NCBI GenBank assembly: GCA_030649335.1
Contig: JAUSLL010000072.1
Span: 1-47,925 of the forward strand
DNA length: 47,925 bases
DNA from: Parvibaculum sp.
GTDB lineage: Bacteria > Pseudomonadota > Alphaproteobacteria > Parvibaculales > Parvibaculaceae
Direction: 5' to 3'
In this document: positions 1 through 8,951 of the stretch, piece after piece
Layout: each line of letters begins with the position of its first letter
How positions within the stretch are numbered: position 1 is the first letter of the stretch
Translations under genes and position numbers: made by a program
The notes under the pieces: generated by a model
What the model saw: the letters and a program-made list of their open reading frames with translations, nothing else
Database searches by the model: none
Told to the model about the DNA's origin: nothing

Positions 1-90
1 CTCCGTGGTCTTCGCAAATCACAGAGAATCATAAGTCGCTGAAATCACTCACTCCTTTTTGGAGCAGGCTCTGAGAAGCCTGCCGAGCAG

Positions 91-423
91 GTGGTCAAGG
101 ACATCCGGCGGGCGACGCGCCGGCATTTCTCCGCAGAAGACAAGATCAGGATCGTGCTGGAAGGCTTACGCGGCGAGGACAGCATTGCCGAGCTGTGCCG
201 CAAGGAAGGCATTGCCCAGAGCCTGTATTACACGTGGTCGAAAGAGTTTATGGAAGCGGGCAAACGACGGCTGGCGGGTGATACCGCACGGGCTGCCAGC
301 ACCGACGAAGTGAAGGATCTTCGCCGCGAAGCCAGTGCCTTGAAGGAATGCGTTGCTGATCTGACGCTCGAGAACCGTCTTCTCAAAAAAAACATGATCA
401 CGGATGGGGGCGAAGACGCATGA
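91..423 (+). CDS. IS3 transposase OrfA (HTH subunit)
   Basis: A 110-residue protein with an HTH_Tnp_1-type DNA-binding region in the first 60 residues (RRHFSAEDKIRIVLEGLRGE, then SIAELCRKEGI) and a leucine-rich, probably coiled-coil C-terminus (ENRLLKKNM), as in IS3 OrfA. It binds the IS ends and supplies the N-terminus of the OrfAB fusion. GTG at 91 is the only usual start codon in frame, but the frame is open back to 43 and the preceding codons read SEKPAEQ, which I recall as part of related OrfA proteins. The N-terminus may thus be longer or have lost its start. The stop overlaps the orfB start as ATGA. Confidence 0.8.
   Translation: MVKDIRRATRRHFSAEDKIRIVLEGLRGEDSIAELCRKEGIAQSLYYTWSKEFMEAGKRRLAGDTARAASTDEVKDLRREASALKECVADLTLENRLLKKNMITDGGEDA
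385..392 (+). promoter_or_regulatory. A8 slippery run, candidate -1 frameshift site for OrfAB
   Basis: Eight consecutive A lie in the LLKK codons near the end of orfA. The orfB frame (codon positions 0 mod 3) is open from this run through its ATG at 420, so a -1 slip would fuse OrfA to OrfB. IS3 elements are known to make their active transposase this way, usually on A-rich heptamers. The open frame is seen; the slippage is inferred. Confidence 0.6.
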
Positions 424-1400
424 GATACCCTGCATCCGAGAAACTCGAGATCATCAGGCTGGTCGAGCAGTCGCACCTGCCAGCACGACGCACGCTGGAG
501 AAGCTGGGCATCCCGCGACGGACCTTCTATCGCTGGTATGACAACTACCTTGGTGGCGGGCCAGAAGCACTGTCGGACCGCCCTTCAACACCAAGCCGCA
601 TCTGGAACCGTGTGCCGGACTATATCCATGACCAGATCATCGAACTGGCGCTGGAGCAATCCGAGCTAAGCCCCCGGGAGCTGGCTGTCAGGTTCACCGA
701 CGAGAAGCGCTACTTCGTGTCAGAAGCGACCGTTTACCGCCTTCTCAAGGCTCACGATCTGATCACCAGCCCGGCCTATGTGGTGATCAAGGCCGCCGAG
801 GCGTTCCATACCAAAACGGTGCGACCCAACGAGATGTGGCAGACAGACTTCACCTACTTCAAGATCATTGGCTGGGGCTGGATGTACCTGTCGACCGTGC
901 TGGACGATTACTCGCGCTACATCATTGCATGGAAGCTTTGCAGCACCATGCGGGCCGAAGACGTCACCGACACGCTGGACAGGGCCCTGGCAGCGTCAGG
1001 CTGTGATCAGGCCCAGGTGCGCCACAAGCCTCGGCTGCTCAGCGACAATGGGCCCAGCTATATTGCCGGGGAACTGGCGGACTATATCGAAGCTCAACGT
1101 ATGAGCCATGTCCGCGGCGCGCCCTTCCACCCGCAAACGCAAGGCAAGATCGAGCGGTGGCATCAGACGCTCAAAAACCGCGTCCTGCTGGAGAACTACT
1201 TCCTGCCCGGCGACCTTGAGGTTCAGATCGAAGCCTTCGTCGAGCACTACAACCATCAGCGCTACCATGAAAGCCTGAACAACGTGACGCCTGCCGACGC
1301 CTACTTCGGACGGGCCGCATCCATCATCAGACAACGCGAAAGGATCAAACGAAAGACCATCCAACATCGGCGCTTGCAGCACCGCAAGCTAGCCGCTTAA
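420..1400 (+). CDS. IS3 transposase OrfB (DDE integrase core)
   Basis: A 326-residue protein with an N-terminal HTH_21-like region (RRTFYRWYDNY) and an rve integrase core. Candidate catalytic acidic residues lie in MWQTDFTY, SDNGPSY and GKIERWH, the D, D and E positions of the family. The C-terminus has the HYNHQRYHESL motif usual in IS3 and IS481-like enzymes. It cuts and joins the IS ends, most likely as an OrfAB fusion. The ATG lies in the ATGA overlap with orfA, so OrfB alone may also be made by coupled translation. The gene looks intact, so the IS may still be active. Confidence 0.88.
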   Translation: MRYPASEKLEIIRLVEQSHLPARRTLEKLGIPRRTFYRWYDNYLGGGPEALSDRPSTPSRIWNRVPDYIHDQIIELALEQSELSPRELAVRFTDEKRYFVSEATVYRLLKAHDLITSPAYVVIKAAEAFHTKTVRPNEMWQTDFTYFKIIGWGWMYLSTVLDDYSRYIIAWKLCSTMRAEDVTDTLDRALAASGCDQAQVRHKPRLLSDNGPSYIAGELADYIEAQRMSHVRGAPFHPQTQGKIERWHQTLKNRVLLENYFLPGDLEVQIEAFVEHYNHQRYHESLNNVTPADAYFGRAASIIRQRERIKRKTIQHRRLQHRKLAA

Positions 1401-1474
1401 CATCAACCCAAAGACGAGGTAAATGCTCCTCTAACTTACGCTGAGAGTTGCGCCAAATGTTCTGACGACGGACA

Positions 1475-4048
1475 CTTGGCTCTGATGTTGTGTCAGAGCA
1501 CAGGAAACTGCGGCAATATCTCTCCAGCATTCAAGACTTGCGCTGGCCGAAGAGGCTTCAACCGCTATTGCGGTTGTCAGAGGATCCCATCACTCGACAA
1601 TATGGAGATCGTGCTGCAGCCATCCATGATGCTCTTGTCTCTGGAGACATTCGCGGTGTTCTGGAAGGCTTCGGACGGGAATTGGATAACAACGCCTTGA
1701 GCCAAGAGGATATTACGCTCCTCGAAGGACTGATGGACACATTATCTCAGGAAACAGCGACCCGGCGGATCAATGCATCTCGGGTGCTCGCGAGTCTTGT
1801 AGAGCGTATCCCTGCGGATCGCAGCCGCAGCCTGTTAACGCCGCTTGTGCGGCAGATGGTCAGCCTCAGACCGGTGCGCATAAACGTTGGCCCGAAGGCA
1901 GCGCATGCAATACTGCAACATGCGACAAAGGACGACCGCAGGGAGGTCGCTGGAAAGTTTATCGAGGACCTTCTCCATGGCGATGCAATTGACTGGCAGA
2001 AAGCTGGCGGAGGGGGCATCAATCTTCGGGAGGGTATCCAACTCGTTCATGAAGCGCTCGATCTGGCCTTGGACGTCCGCAGCACGAATGACTTGCCGAC
2101 GTCCGCCGATGAGAAGCTGTTGGAATGGCTCTTGTCGCGTACAATCCAAGTCGGCGACAAATCCCATACGCTCCCATTTGTAGAACTTGAGACACTTGTC
2201 GATCAGCATAGTGCGCATCTCCTGATGGACCTCGGTTCTGATTATTCAGATCAGGCGATCGCTGCCTTCCATACCGAGCCAGCGTCCCTCACCGTACAGG
2301 AGGAAACCCTTCATCGGATCATGTCTGTATTTGATCAACTGGCAGAGAACGGCCAGGAAGATCGGCAAGTCATGTGGAATCAGCTTACGCGACTTATCAA
2401 CGTACAGCCAAGCGATGCTGTTGAGCAGGCATGGAAGGCAGCAGAAAAGCATAGAGGTTTAGCAAATGACAATCAGGCGCGTGCCTTTCTCACTGCGTTC
2501 GCGGGCCGTCTCAAAAAAGAAATGGATGACGCCGAGACCTGGCCTCTGGACTGGTCGACGGGCGCACGCCTCTTCAATGACTTCTTGACACAATGGCGAA
2601 CAAATATTGACACCGACACTGGCACCGCGATCGAACCTTTGATTTCGGCTTGGGTTCTAACTCAAGATTGCGACGAGCATGCCATTCGCGCACTGAACCT
2701 TTTGCAGGAGAACGTCAAGCCCGCATGGGATGCGGCGGTTGCCAGAATCATCCAGAGTGAGTTGGAGGAAACACCGGTCAAAATCTGCGCCTATGTGGGG
2801 CATCAGGCAGCATCTTTCACGGATAGTCACGCGACCAATATGGTTGCACAGATGGATGCGTTTATCGATCAAGCGCAACCCGATGAAGCTGCCGCAGAGC
2901 GCTATCGTGAATTCCTCTACGTGATCCCCCAAGAAACATGGGCGATGGCACCTTGGGCCAGCCATTTGGAGCGACTATTTACGCGATTAGCTGCCATGCA
3001 CGCGGACGCAACCTTTCTCACTCGCGTCTATCCGAGCACAATTGTCCTCTTCAAGGCATCGCCGAAGGGTCGAACCGCAAAGTTGCTCACGCCTCTATTC
3101 CAGAACGCGGCAGGTGTGCCCGAAGCTTACGTTACGCTCCATCGCCTGATGGTAGGGAATTGGCCACCCGCAGACGAGCATTACGGAAATTACAACCCAG
3201 ATAACATTGTAGAGCGAGCCTGTCAGTTCATCGAGGCCAATCCTACTCATTCGGGCATAGGCGACATTCTTCGGTCACTGATTTTTTTGCATGAACGAAA
3301 TATCGCAAGCAGCGATGTCGGCAGTAGGATCGCGTCGACGATGCCTCATGTCTGGCGTGTGTCGCCCGACAGCCTTCTCCTGCATTCCGACTATGTTGGT
3401 CACGCCCTAGAGCCGTCCCAGATCGTTGAAATACTGACAGGGAATCAATACGCCAAGCTCGAAATCGACCAATTCCAAACGCTGCTGTCATCTATCGCCG
3501 ATAGGCAAACGCCAGCAGCCACCTATGAAGTTTTGAAAGGCGTTCTTGCTTCGCAGCCAACTCCCTTGTTCGACGCACCTGACGGTGTGGTTGGATTTTG
3601 GCTCGACGCCCTTCGCGATAAGGCATTCGTTATTGCAGAACAGGCGTTGAGTGATGATACCGTGAATGATGCCCAAAAACGGCGGGTGGCCTCAAAACTC
3701 GACGAATCTTTTTGGATCAATGGAGAAATGAATGCAATTCGATCCATATTAGTCTCGCCCACAGCGAGTGAAACTCGGGCCTTGGTGATTGATCGCGTTA
3801 AGGCAATTGCGGAGCAGTCATTATTGCCCGATTTGAAGGCTAAACTGTCCTCGCAGTTGATCGGGGCCTTGCCGTCACTCGCCGGAGATCAGCTTGACGC
3901 AGTCAGCCGTGCAATCCTGAGACTCGGAGGCAAAGGCGCACTTGAGAACTCAGGCACCGTTCTCGATGCGCTTGATACAGATCAAATTGAAATCTTGAGG
4001 AAAGTGTTTACGGATTCCCGGAGCTTGGCAAAGTTGAAGGCGGGGTGA
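1475..4048 (+). pseudogene. 3' part of a large helical-repeat protein gene split by the IS
   Basis: The frame is open from the IS border at 1475 to the stop at 4048, about 858 codons; the first GTG is at 1490 and has no clear ribosome binding site. The stop just upstream (1463) lies inside the IS, so the native 5' end is probably beyond the IS, left of the window. The product looks almost wholly alpha-helical and acidic, with repeated Leu/Ala-rich helices resembling HEAT or TPR-like arrays, and no catalytic motif that I can name. Such C-termini occur behind P-loop (KAP or STAND) domains in defence ATPases; that link is speculation, since no P-loop is visible. The gene is tail to tail with the relaxase gene and lower in GC than the backbone, which fits cargo. 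Confidence 0.6.
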
Positions 4049-4079
4049 TCACCACCAATTTTTTACTGCCAGCCCATCC

Positions 4080-6041
4080 TCACGAAATCCCCAGCCCGCG
4101 TTGTCGTCCTATGGTCCAGGAGATGCTGTCGCCGCGCATGACGCCTGAGACGTGTTGACCGATATGGCGATCGAGGACGGGGCGCCAGGGGACGAGGGTA
4201 AACTCGCGGGATTTTTCGATGACGGCGTATTTGCCGCTGGCGAGTTCGACCGCGCGGCGGAGAGTGCCTTCGACGGGTTCGCCGTGGCGGGTTTCGGCGT
4301 AGGCAAGGCCAAGTTGTTCGGAGAGCTGCCCGGCGATGCGGGTGAGTTCGCGGCGGCGCAGGGTGGTAAGCATGTTGGCACGATAGATCGTGTTGCCCTG
4401 CTCTTCGCGCGCCAGACCTTCGGCGATCAGCCATTGGCGGCGGCGGGATTGTGCCTCGCGCACATCACGACCGAAGCCGGAATCGCGAGTGGCTTCGGGA
4501 GAGCTGGAAATCAGTTCTTGATCCAGCCATGTGGCACCGTCGGCGCCGATCTGTTGCTCCAATGAAATATGCGATAACTTTTCGACGATGACCGGCGCGG
4601 CCTTGGCCTGACCCCGTTCATAGTCCGTCACGCGGTCGAGATGGTCGGGCGTGATGATCCAGGTGCCGTCCGGCTCACGCTCGATCTTGCCGGTGGCGCG
4701 GCGGATGGCCTCCAGGCGCCGGACATGGGTTTCGGCGAAGTTTTCGGTGGCACGCGGATCGTGTTTGAGATGGATGTCGATATTGTAGCGGCCATCATTG
4801 GCGGCGGCGATCTCGGCAACGGTGATGTCCACCTTGCGCGGCTCGGTGCTTTTTGGTGTGACGCGAATGATGCTGCCCTCGGGCGTCGGCTCTGTCGCCG
4901 CGCCCTTGCCGATGTCGATGTAATGGGCGCGGCCGTCCAGCCCATCAACGATGAGATAATGCCGGTCGTTGATCTCGTCCGACAGCCCGCGCACCATCAC
5001 GCGCCCGGTGATGGGGCGAGCTTGCGGATCGGCGGGATCGTGGATGACATAATCGGCCGGGCTGCGGGCGATGTCTTTTGCCGCCATTTCGCGGTGCAGG
5101 GTCTTGATGATGTCGCCGCGTTCGCCCATCCGGCAGAGCGTGTCCTCCAGCCCCTCTTCCAATCGCCACCCACCGGCACGCAATTCCTCGGCCAACCCCA
5201 GGCGCTCCAGCTTCTTCAACCGCCCGGTCAGCAGCGTCTGGCGGAAGGGATTGCGATCAGCAGGCGTCACCATGCCGTCCTCGTCCATCTCGCGCAGCAA
5301 ACGGCGATCAAGACTGGTCAGGCTTTCTTGTTCCACCTCGGCGCGCAGGCGCTCTTCGATTTCACGGTCGGTGCGCGGGCCGAGATCAAGGCTGACCAGT
5401 TCGGCCGCGCGTTCGCGCATGCCGACACCAATATAGCCACGCGAGATGACAAGATCATGCCCCTGATCGTCCTTGCCGCGCAACATGATGTGGGTGTGCG
5501 GATGGCCGGTATTGAAATGATCGACCGCCACCCAATCGAGGCGGGTGCCGAGATCTTCCTCTATCTGCGCCATGAGACGACGCGTGAGGGATTTCAATTC
5601 GTCATATTCGATGCCGTCCTCCGGCGCGACGATGAAGCGGAATTGATGCCGGTCGCCGTCGGCACGGTCGAGGAATGTCTTGCCATCCGCACGATCCTGA
5701 TCGGCGCTGTAAAGCTCGCCGCGTTCGCCGTCGCGGGTGACGCCATCGCGCTGGATATAACGCAGATGCGCCTTGGCACCAGCCATGCCCTTGCCCGCCA
5801 GCCTGACGATGCGCGCCTTGACGATGACCCGGCGCTGACGAAAGGCCGCGTAGCGATCACGGCTGACGAGAGCGGCGGCCATGGCCCCGCCACGGCCGAA
5901 ATTGGCCGCGCCGGATTTGCGCTTCTGCCTGCCGCCAGCGCGATTGATCGCGGCCAGCAGTTGATGGGCATAGCGTTTGCCGCTTTTCGAGCCGCGCGCG
6001 CGGGGCGTGCCAACCTTGGGCTTGAAATCATCGTCCTTCAT
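4080..6041 (-). CDS. Conjugative relaxase (VirD2/TraI-like, DUF3363)
   Basis: A 653-residue relaxase that should nick the element at its oriT and pilot the strand. A candidate catalytic tyrosine is in YIQRDG (residue 95). The metal-binding histidine motif is HFNTGHPHTH at 175-184, with the three-His pattern of MOBP-like relaxases. The remainder, ending WTIGRQRGLGIS, matches the DUF3363 C-terminal region as I know it, and the length is usual. The N-terminal 75 residues are very basic. It is the last backbone gene before the plus-strand cargo; a traG/virD4 coupling gene often follows here but is absent. No oriT could be identified by eye; it may lie upstream (6042-6315). Confidence 0.88.
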   Translation of the reverse strand: MKDDDFKPKVGTPRARGSKSGKRYAHQLLAAINRAGGRQKRKSGAANFGRGGAMAAALVSRDRYAAFRQRRVIVKARIVRLAGKGMAGAKAHLRYIQRDGVTRDGERGELYSADQDRADGKTFLDRADGDRHQFRFIVAPEDGIEYDELKSLTRRLMAQIEEDLGTRLDWVAVDHFNTGHPHTHIMLRGKDDQGHDLVISRGYIGVGMRERAAELVSLDLGPRTDREIEERLRAEVEQESLTSLDRRLLREMDEDGMVTPADRNPFRQTLLTGRLKKLERLGLAEELRAGGWRLEEGLEDTLCRMGERGDIIKTLHREMAAKDIARSPADYVIHDPADPQARPITGRVMVRGLSDEINDRHYLIVDGLDGRAHYIDIGKGAATEPTPEGSIIRVTPKSTEPRKVDITVAEIAAANDGRYNIDIHLKHDPRATENFAETHVRRLEAIRRATGKIEREPDGTWIITPDHLDRVTDYERGQAKAAPVIVEKLSHISLEQQIGADGATWLDQELISSSPEATRDSGFGRDVREAQSRRRQWLIAEGLAREEQGNTIYRANMLTTLRRRELTRIAGQLSEQLGLAYAETRHGEPVEGTLRRAVELASGKYAVIEKSREFTLVPWRPVLDRHIGQHVSGVMRGDSISWTIGRQRGLGIS

Positions 6042-6116
6042 GGAGCCTCCGAGGCGTTGCTATAAAATCAATAGCTTGCGGGAAAGAGCCTCCGGCGAAA
6101 CCGGCAGCCTCCGAAA

Positions 6117-6162
6117 AAAAGGCGTGCAGACAATAGGTTAGCGTCTCCGGGAGACGCCTTTT
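6117..6162. terminator. Hairpin(s) between transglycosylase and relaxase genes
   Basis: AAAAGGCGT (6117-6125) and ACGCCTTTT (6154-6162) form an inverted repeat, and a tighter hairpin sits inside it (GCGTCTC 6141-6147 with GAGACGC 6151-6157, loop CGG), followed on the plus strand by CTTTT. It lies in the 274-base gap between the lytic transglycosylase stop and the relaxase start. It may attenuate readthrough on the minus strand or belong to an origin of transfer; neither is shown. Confidence 0.4.
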
Positions 6163-6315
6163 ATCTTGCCTTACGCAGCATTCTTCATCCTCCCGCGACC
6201 ATCCACGATCACCTGCGACCGATCCTCCACCGAGGCAGGAAGCCCGACAGCAGCAAGGCCGCAGCGCCGGGCAAAACTCACGCTGAAAATCGCAACGGAA
6301 AGCGGCATTTTCATC

Positions 6316-6951
6316 TCATTTCTCGTTCTGTTTTTGGGTGGAAAGCGGCACGAAAAGCTCGCCATTTCGCGCGGAATTTTCGCTGTTTTCGCTCGTCGAG
6401 ATCGGGAAAAACAGCCGCGTATCGAAGGCGATTTGCTGCGAATTTGGTGCGGGAGATGGGCTGGGTTTTGCATTTGTGACGACGGTTTCAGGCGCGTCCG
6501 CAAGCGCCTTTTCGATGCCGGCAACATAAGCGCGGGTCTCGGCAGGAAGCGGCTTCCCAGTGCGCAAATGCTCCGCGTAACGTCCCGGCCCGGCGTTGTA
6601 GGCGGCGAACAGGCCGGGACTGCCGAAGCGCTCATACATGGCCTTGAGATAGGCGGTTCCGGCGAGAATATTCGTATGCGGATCGAAAGCATCGGTGCCC
6701 AATCCGTGCTGCTCGCGCAGCTCGTCCCAGGTTCCGGGCATGAGCTGCATCAGGCCCATCGCACCCCTGGGCGAGACAGCCCCGGGATCGCCATTGCTCT
6801 CGGCGATGATGACGGCGCGGATCCAGTCTTCGGGGATGGCGAAACGCTGCGCGGCTTCTTTGATATGCGCCTGGAACTGGTCGAGTGGCACGGCATAAGC
6901 GGGGGAGATGATCACCGCAGTCGCGACAATGAGGGGCGTTATTCGGTCCAT
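6316..6951 (-). CDS. Lytic transglycosylase (SLT domain), conjugation-associated
   Basis: A 211-residue protein with a signal peptide (first 20 residues, ending SPAYA) followed by a soluble lytic transglycosylase domain. Catalytic Glu51 is in IIAESNGDP, with the family motifs GAMGLMQLMPGTW and AAYNAGPG after it. It would cut peptidoglycan in the periplasm so that a transfer apparatus can cross the wall, the role of VirB1-type proteins. The last 60 residues are low-complexity and unlike the catalytic core. The start overlaps the end of the TraF-like gene by 13 bases, so the two are probably translated together. Confidence 0.88.
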   Translation of the reverse strand: MDRITPLIVATAVIISPAYAVPLDQFQAHIKEAAQRFAIPEDWIRAVIIAESNGDPGAVSPRGAMGLMQLMPGTWDELREQHGLGTDAFDPHTNILAGTAYLKAMYERFGSPGLFAAYNAGPGRYAEHLRTGKPLPAETRAYVAGIEKALADAPETVVTNAKPSPSPAPNSQQIAFDTRLFFPISTSENSENSARNGELFVPLSTQKQNEK

Positions 6952-7442
6952 AACGGTGCGAGCCTCCCGATGATTGCCCCGCGCGGGACCGGCCCGAAAT
7001 AGCGGCTGTCGAAAGAACCTGTGGGCGGTAAAATCAGAAAAATTTCATCGCCGGAAAGTGCGCGGCATTCGTTCCAGCGCGGCATGGGACGGCCTGTGCG
7101 GTCAGCCCCAATCTGGCGGGCGACGATTTTGCCGTTGATGATGATCGCGCCGTCGAAGGTGCAGACATCATCGCCACCCATAGCCGCGATGCGTTTGATC
7201 AGCGGCACACCCATCGGCAAATAGCGGCGCTCGGCGGCCAGTTTGGCGATGGATTTTGGCGGGGAGATAAGCACCAGATCGCCACGTTCCGGCGCACCCG
7301 ATGTGACGCGATAGAGGCCAATCGGCGCGCTGGCGGAGGCGTTCCAGACCAACAAGGGCGCGTGGACGATGGCGGAAATGCCGATCAGCGTCACACCGGA
7401 GATGGCGACAACAAGGGGAAGGAGGACGGCCTTTTTCATCAC
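6939..7442 (-). CDS. traF: S26-family peptidase, TraF-like conjugation protein
   Basis: A 167-residue protein with one N-terminal membrane segment (about residues 4-29) and a signal-peptidase fold. The TraF signature is seen as NASASAPIGLY (34-44), with Ser38 as likely nucleophile, and the general-base lysine is Lys83 in PLIKRIAA. In RP4, TraF cyclises the TrbC pilin; a similar pilin-processing role is inferred. It overlaps the upstream HTH gene by 4 bases and the downstream transglycosylase gene by 13, giving a compact transfer operon. The cognate pilin gene is not in the window. Confidence 0.85.
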   Translation of the reverse strand: MMKKAVLLPLVVAISGVTLIGISAIVHAPLLVWNASASAPIGLYRVTSGAPERGDLVLISPPKSIAKLAAERRYLPMGVPLIKRIAAMGGDDVCTFDGAIIINGKIVARQIGADRTGRPMPRWNECRALSGDEIFLILPPTGSFDSRYFGPVPRGAIIGRLAPLWTE

Positions 7443-7672
7443 CGCACCCCGTCCGATGTGGAGCTTTGCCGCCGCCCTTCCGACCAGGCGTCGAGGTCAG
7501 CGATGTGGTAGCGCACATAGCGGCCATGCTTGCGAAAGCGCGGGCCATTGCCGGTGAGGCGCATCTTCTCAAGGGTGCGATAGGAGAGGTTGAGGTAATG
7601 CGCGGCCTCTCTCGTGGTCAGAAACGGGCTGCCCTTTTTGGCCTCGCTCGCCCGTGATTGATCGTCTTGCAT
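7439..7672 (-). CDS. Small helix-turn-helix protein (HTH_17/AlpA-like)
   Basis: A 77-residue protein with the excisionase-type winged helix pattern: FLTTREAAHYLNLSYRTLEK, then RFRKHGRYVRYHIADLDAW. Such proteins bind DNA and act as regulators or directionality factors in mobile elements. It is the first gene of the HTH-traF-transglycosylase cluster and overlaps traF by 4 bases, so it probably autoregulates that operon. A minus-strand GGAGC-type ribosome site lies just upstream of the ATG (7674-7684). Confidence 0.75.
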   Translation of the reverse strand: MQDDQSRASEAKKGSPFLTTREAAHYLNLSYRTLEKMRLTGNGPRFRKHGRYVRYHIADLDAWSEGRRQSSTSDGVR

Positions 7673-7815
7673 CGTTAGCTCCTTTCGGCGTGAATGGGCT
7701 AAGGATGGCGAGCAAGGGCGCGTCGCGGGACGCTCGAAAAACGGGGGGTATCGAAATCGAGCCTCCTATGCGGAACAAGGCTTCCGTCGTAGAAAACGCG
7801 CGGAAAGAAGGGGCG

Positions 7816-7965
7816 CTATGCCCCTTCCGCTTCCTTCATTCCATTGAGCTGGGCCTGTAATTCGGAGATCTTGGCGCGGTTCCATGCGCTCTCATCTGCG
7901 GGCAGTCCCCCGCGCAATTCGATGTCCAGAAGTTCGATCCAGATGGCGATATCGATGCGTGACAT
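7816..7965 (-). CDS. Small conserved-looking hypothetical protein (49 aa)
   Basis: The ATG at 7965 is preceded by AGGAG about 10 bases upstream, a better start than longer in-frame alternatives. The product is acidic and helical (IDIAIWIELLDIELRGG, then AKISELQAQLNGM). I do not recognise a family. It lies between the DUF736 gene and the HTH-traF cluster on the same strand, so it may belong to the transfer operon. Confidence 0.55.
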   Translation of the reverse strand: MSRIDIAIWIELLDIELRGGLPADESAWNRAKISELQAQLNGMKEAEGA

Positions 7966-8245
7966 GGGTGTTAATCTCCTGATGATTGAGCCGTTCTCCC
8001 GTCGAGAACGCGCCCCGCGGTCATCCGGACGAAAGCGGGTCAAGGACGGTGAAGCCGCCGCGAAGCGGGCGCGGGAGGAACCGAAATTCGGGAATGGAGC
8101 GGCACGCGGAATGGAGAATTTTGGAGGGGCCCGCGATCCTTGATGCGCTTTTGGCCGGATGGCACACTCGGATTATCGAGACGGAAAGCCCGTTGCCGCC
8201 AGGCAACTCCGCATCAATTCCGGCGGCCCATCAGGCGCGAAAGCA

Positions 8246-8285
8246 TGAAAAAAGCCCCGCCACGGACGATCCGCTGCGGGGCTTT
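8246..8285 (-). terminator. Rho-independent terminator after the DUF736 gene
   Basis: AAAGCCCCGC (8251-8260) pairs with GCGGGGCTTT (8276-8285) in a 10-bp stem with a 15-base loop. Read on the minus strand the stem is followed by a run of U (A tract at 8248-8253). It starts 14 bases past the DUF736 stop, so transcription from that gene should end here. Confidence 0.85.
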
Positions 8286-8298
8286 GCGAGGGGTTGGA

Positions 8299-8637
8299 TC
8301 AGCGATCGCGCGGCTCCCAGAGGGCGATGTGGGTGGTGCCGTCTTCGCCGGGCTGTTCCAGCTTGACCAGACGGGCGCGCACCCAGTTGGGGCCGAATTC
8401 CGGCGCGCCGATCTTGAGGTTGAGGTAGGTCTCGCCGCTGGTTTTGGCGACCTGCGACCAGCCGGCGCCGACTTCGTAGCGGTTGCCGTTGCCGGCATAG
8501 ACGCGATGATCGGGGGCGTTCTCGCTCATCTTGTCCACGGGGACGATAACTAGGCTGGCGGTGACGTTGAGGGTTTTGAGCGTGCCGGTGAAGTTGCCGT
8601 CTGCGGATTTGGTGAAGGCGCCAAGGGTGATGGCCAT
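8299..8637 (-). CDS. DUF736 family protein
   Basis: A 112-residue protein matching DUF736 over its whole length: the start ITLGAFTKSADGNFTGTLKT, a central PDHRVYAGNGNRYEVGAGW, and the end GTTHIALWEPRD. Members are common in alphaproteobacterial plasmids and integrative elements; their function is unknown. The predicted fold is a small beta-rich, OB-like domain, which might bind nucleic acid (inference). The gene stands alone, with a terminator just downstream and a long structured leader upstream, so it is probably transcribed strongly by itself. Confidence 0.88.
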   Translation of the reverse strand: MAITLGAFTKSADGNFTGTLKTLNVTASLVIVPVDKMSENAPDHRVYAGNGNRYEVGAGWSQVAKTSGETYLNLKIGAPEFGPNWVRARLVKLEQPGEDGTTHIALWEPRDR

Positions 8638-8846
8638 TTGAAAGTCTCCTATGCTGTTGATCGCGGGACCATCCCTGCGATGTCACCAGCGAAAAGACCG
8701 CAAAGGCGGGCGGTTCACCTGTAAGGGCGAAGCAAAGCGGAGCACCCGCCGGACGGGGAAATTTGGAGCGAAGCGAGCGCGAGGAATGCGGCAAAGCCGC
8801 AGGGGAAATTTTTCCGACCGAAGGGTTGAACGGACCGGCGCGGGAT

Positions 8847-8951
8847 TTAAGCGACAAAGACATGCAGGGATTGGTCCTCGATGAATGGCGCGGTAAGGAG
8901 ACGAATGGCCTCATCACCCGCCGCTTTCACCACCGAGAATGACGGCTTCAC
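8847..8951 (-). CDS. Possible 34-aa small protein upstream of DUF736
   Basis: A GTG-started frame at 8951 ends at 8847 and reads KPSFSVVKAAGDEAIRLL then APFIEDQSLHVFVA. A GGAG lies about 13 bases upstream of the start. The composition looks protein-like, unlike the Arg/Pro-rich shadows around it. It could instead be the 3' remnant of a longer lost gene. No family is recognised. Confidence 0.3.
   Translation of the reverse strand: MKPSFSVVKAAGDEAIRLLTAPFIEDQSLHVFVA

Larger units (their letters stand above)
1..1474 (+). mobile_element. IS3-family insertion sequence
   Basis: Two overlapping transposase frames (orfA 91-423, orfB 420-1400) are arranged as in IS3 elements. The probable right terminus is the CA at 1473-1474. 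The reverse complement of that end starts TGTCCGTCGTC, and bases 2-10 (TCCGTGGTC) match it at 8 of 9 positions, after which similarity falls off. The left terminus is therefore at about base 1 or just outside the window, giving about 1.47 kb, normal for the family. The flanking short target duplication cannot be checked because the left flank is missing. The IS sits inside a larger gene whose reading frame resumes at 1475. Confidence 0.8.

Noticed and set aside
4040-4075. GGTGATCACC with a T run after the IS-split gene as a terminator
   Set aside because: The palindrome leaves no room for a stable loop, so a real terminator hairpin is doubtful.
4641-6065. 474-codon plus-strand open frame opposite the relaxase gene
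   Set aside because: Antisense shadow of a GC-rich gene; the minus-strand frame has the relaxase motifs and a normal length.
6166-7002. 278-codon plus-strand open frame
   Set aside because: Lies opposite the transglycosylase and TraF-like genes, which carry signal peptides and catalytic motifs.
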